A stretch of DNA of 50,502 bases, taken from assembly GCF_900112815.1 (NCBI RefSeq), contig NZ_FOND01000024.1, positions 1 through 50,502 on the forward strand. The letters run 5' to 3'. Made by a program: the position numbers and the translations under genes. Origin of the DNA: Blastococcus tunisiensis (GTDB lineage Bacteria; Actinomycetota; Actinomycetes; Mycobacteriales; Geodermatophilaceae). This document shows, in pieces, positions 49,621 to 50,502 of this stretch. The notes beneath the pieces were generated by a model that was given only the letters and a program-made list of their open reading frames with translations, did no database searches and had not been told where the DNA came from. Within the stretch, counting starts at the first letter, position 1; each line of letters begins with the position of its first letter.

Positions 49621-50388
49621 ATGTCCGACGACGTCGTCCTGGTCGAGCGCCGCGGTGCGGTGCAGGTGGTCACGATCAACCGGCCGCAGGCACGCAATGC
49701 CCTGGACGCGGCCGTGGCCCGCGGGGTGGCCGACGCCGTCGACGAGCTGGACGCCGACGACGACCTGCGGGCCGGTGTGCTCACCGGCGCGGGCGGCTTC
49801 TTCTCCGCCGGCATGGACCTCAAGGCCTTCCTGCGGGGCGAGACCCCGGCGATCGCCGGGCGCGGCCTGTGCGGGATCACCCGCACACCACCGCGCAAGC
49901 CGCTGATCGCCGCTGTCGAGGGCGGCGCGCTCGCCGGCGGGTTCGAGCTGGTCCTGGCGTGCGACCTGGTGGTGGCGGGCCGGACGGCGCGCTTCGGGGT
50001 GCCGGAGGTGAAGCGCTCGCTGGTCGCGGCCGGTGGGGCGGCACTGCTGCTGCCCGAGCGGGTGCCCCGGGCGCTGGCACTGGAGCTGCTGCTGACCGGG
50101 GAGCCCGTGGACGCCGAGCGGGCTGCGGCCGTCGGGCTGGTCAACCGCGCCGTCGACGACGGGACGGCGCTGGACGCGGCCGTCGAGCTGGCCGGCGTCG
50201 TCGCGGCCAACGGGCCGCTCGCGGTGGCCGCCACGAAGGCGATCGTGCAGTCCGCTCCCTCGTGGGCCCCGCAGGAGATCTGGGACCGGCAGGACGAGAT
50301 CGTGGGTCCGGTGTTCGCGTCGGAGGACGCCCGCGAGGGGTCCGCCGCGTTCGCCGAGCGCCGTCCGCCCGTCTGGCGGGGCCGCTGA
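49621..50388 (+). CDS. Enoyl-CoA hydratase/isomerase family protein
   Basis: The 255-residue crotonase-fold enzyme has VQVVTINRPQARNALD (residues 14-29), the oxyanion-hole segment GAGGFFSAGMDLKAF and the second oxyanion motif AVEGGALAGGFELVLACDLVVA, where the first catalytic Glu of hydratases is replaced by Ala in ALAGG. The later FGVPEVKRSLVAAGGAALLLPERVP contains the usual second-Glu region. It may hydrate, isomerise or hydrolyse an acyl-CoA; the change at the first Glu position argues against a standard hydratase. The ATG has CGAGGAGAG upstream. Confidence 0.88.
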   Translation: MSDDVVLVERRGAVQVVTINRPQARNALDAAVARGVADAVDELDADDDLRAGVLTGAGGFFSAGMDLKAFLRGETPAIAGRGLCGITRTPPRKPLIAAVEGGALAGGFELVLACDLVVAGRTARFGVPEVKRSLVAAGGAALLLPERVPRALALELLLTGEPVDAERAAAVGLVNRAVDDGTALDAAVELAGVVAANGPLAVAATKAIVQSAPSWAPQEIWDRQDEIVGPVFASEDAREGSAAFAERRPPVWRGR

Positions 50389-50400
50389 CCCGACCCGGCC

Positions 50401-50502
50401 ATGATCAGGGAACCTGATCATCGAGCGTCCTCCCCCACGGTGCACGGTGAGGGAGGACGCCGTGCGGTGGGGGAGGACGCCGTGCGGTGGGGGAGGACGC
50501 CG
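50401..50502 (+). repeat. Compound hairpin element with 20-bp tandem repeats at the window edge
   Basis: Stem A: ATGATCAGG / CCTGATCAT (50401-50409, 50413-50421). Stem B: left arm GCGTCCTCCC (50425-50434) pairs with GGGAGGACGC. That right arm recurs three times (50451, 50471, 50491) in a 20-bp tandem repeat GGGAGGACGCCGTGCGGTGG that runs off the window. It starts 13 bp after the hydratase stop. Stem A and the stem B arms match the element at 40411. Confidence 0.85.

Overview
The window is very GC-rich (roughly 70-75% G+C, with nearly every third codon position G or C in real genes) and gene-dense. Its gene content is typical of a free-living actinobacterium: an InhA/FabG pair, a coproporphyrin-type ferrochelatase with cluster cysteines, an Rpf-like cell-wall enzyme, a SigF/RsbW module, a BldC-like regulator, a PPOX/F420-type protein, and a Ku/LigD end-joining operon. 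The family mix suggests Geodermatophilaceae (Blastococcus, Geodermatophilus or Modestobacter), but that assignment is an inference from family recall, not from a search.

Layout. 1-352 is the right end of an IS3-type insertion sequence. 501-2000 holds a small membrane protein, the decayed 3' end of an alpha/beta hydrolase and msrA. 2114-9259 is a hydrolase-rich segment: an AraC-type regulator, two cytosolic alpha/beta hydrolases, a PaaX-type repressor, and two secreted hydrolases, one of the CocE type. 9342-13478 has a B3/B4-domain protein, a BldC-like regulator, a cysteine-desulfurase-like PLP enzyme and serA. 13488-20189 contains a hydrolase/TetR pair divergent from an MFS exporter, a class I DAHP synthase that seems to start at ATC, and an MFS exporter with its own TetR. 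20338-25605 holds an Rpf-like protein, a GAF-PP2C phosphatase, then fabG-fabI-hemH.

25674-29368 has a small ACT-like protein, a hemerythrin, a conserved unknown, and nfeD with an SPFH protein. 29435-34569 is a general-stress module: rsbW-sigF on the minus strand, a divergent four-domain regulator (PAS-like, PP2C, HATPase, STAS) and a separate STAS protein, with a topoisomerase IB gene inside the module. Both arms of the divergent region carry SigF-like promoter matches. 34820-39678 continues with a DUF5709-like protein, a DUF1360 protein, ku, a LigD phosphoesterase-ligase and a separate LigD polymerase; together these form a complete end-joining set with LigD split in two. 39754-50388 carries membrane proteins, PAC2, two AI-2E-type permeases, a PPOX protein, a SatD-like protein, a dienelactone hydrolase, an ankyrin protein, a DUF350 protein, a FabG-like reductase and an enoyl-CoA hydratase.

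The non-coding sequence is informative. Strong hairpins mark most operon ends. A compound hairpin repeat occurs after two unrelated genes (40411 and 50401), the second running into a 20-bp tandem array. Hairpins that include or abut a stop codon are duplicated downstream of two genes. Several genes between 27 and 46 kb carry a -10-like hexamer exactly 6 nt before the start codon, the signature of leaderless transcripts. No tRNA, rRNA, CRISPR array or prophage was recognised.
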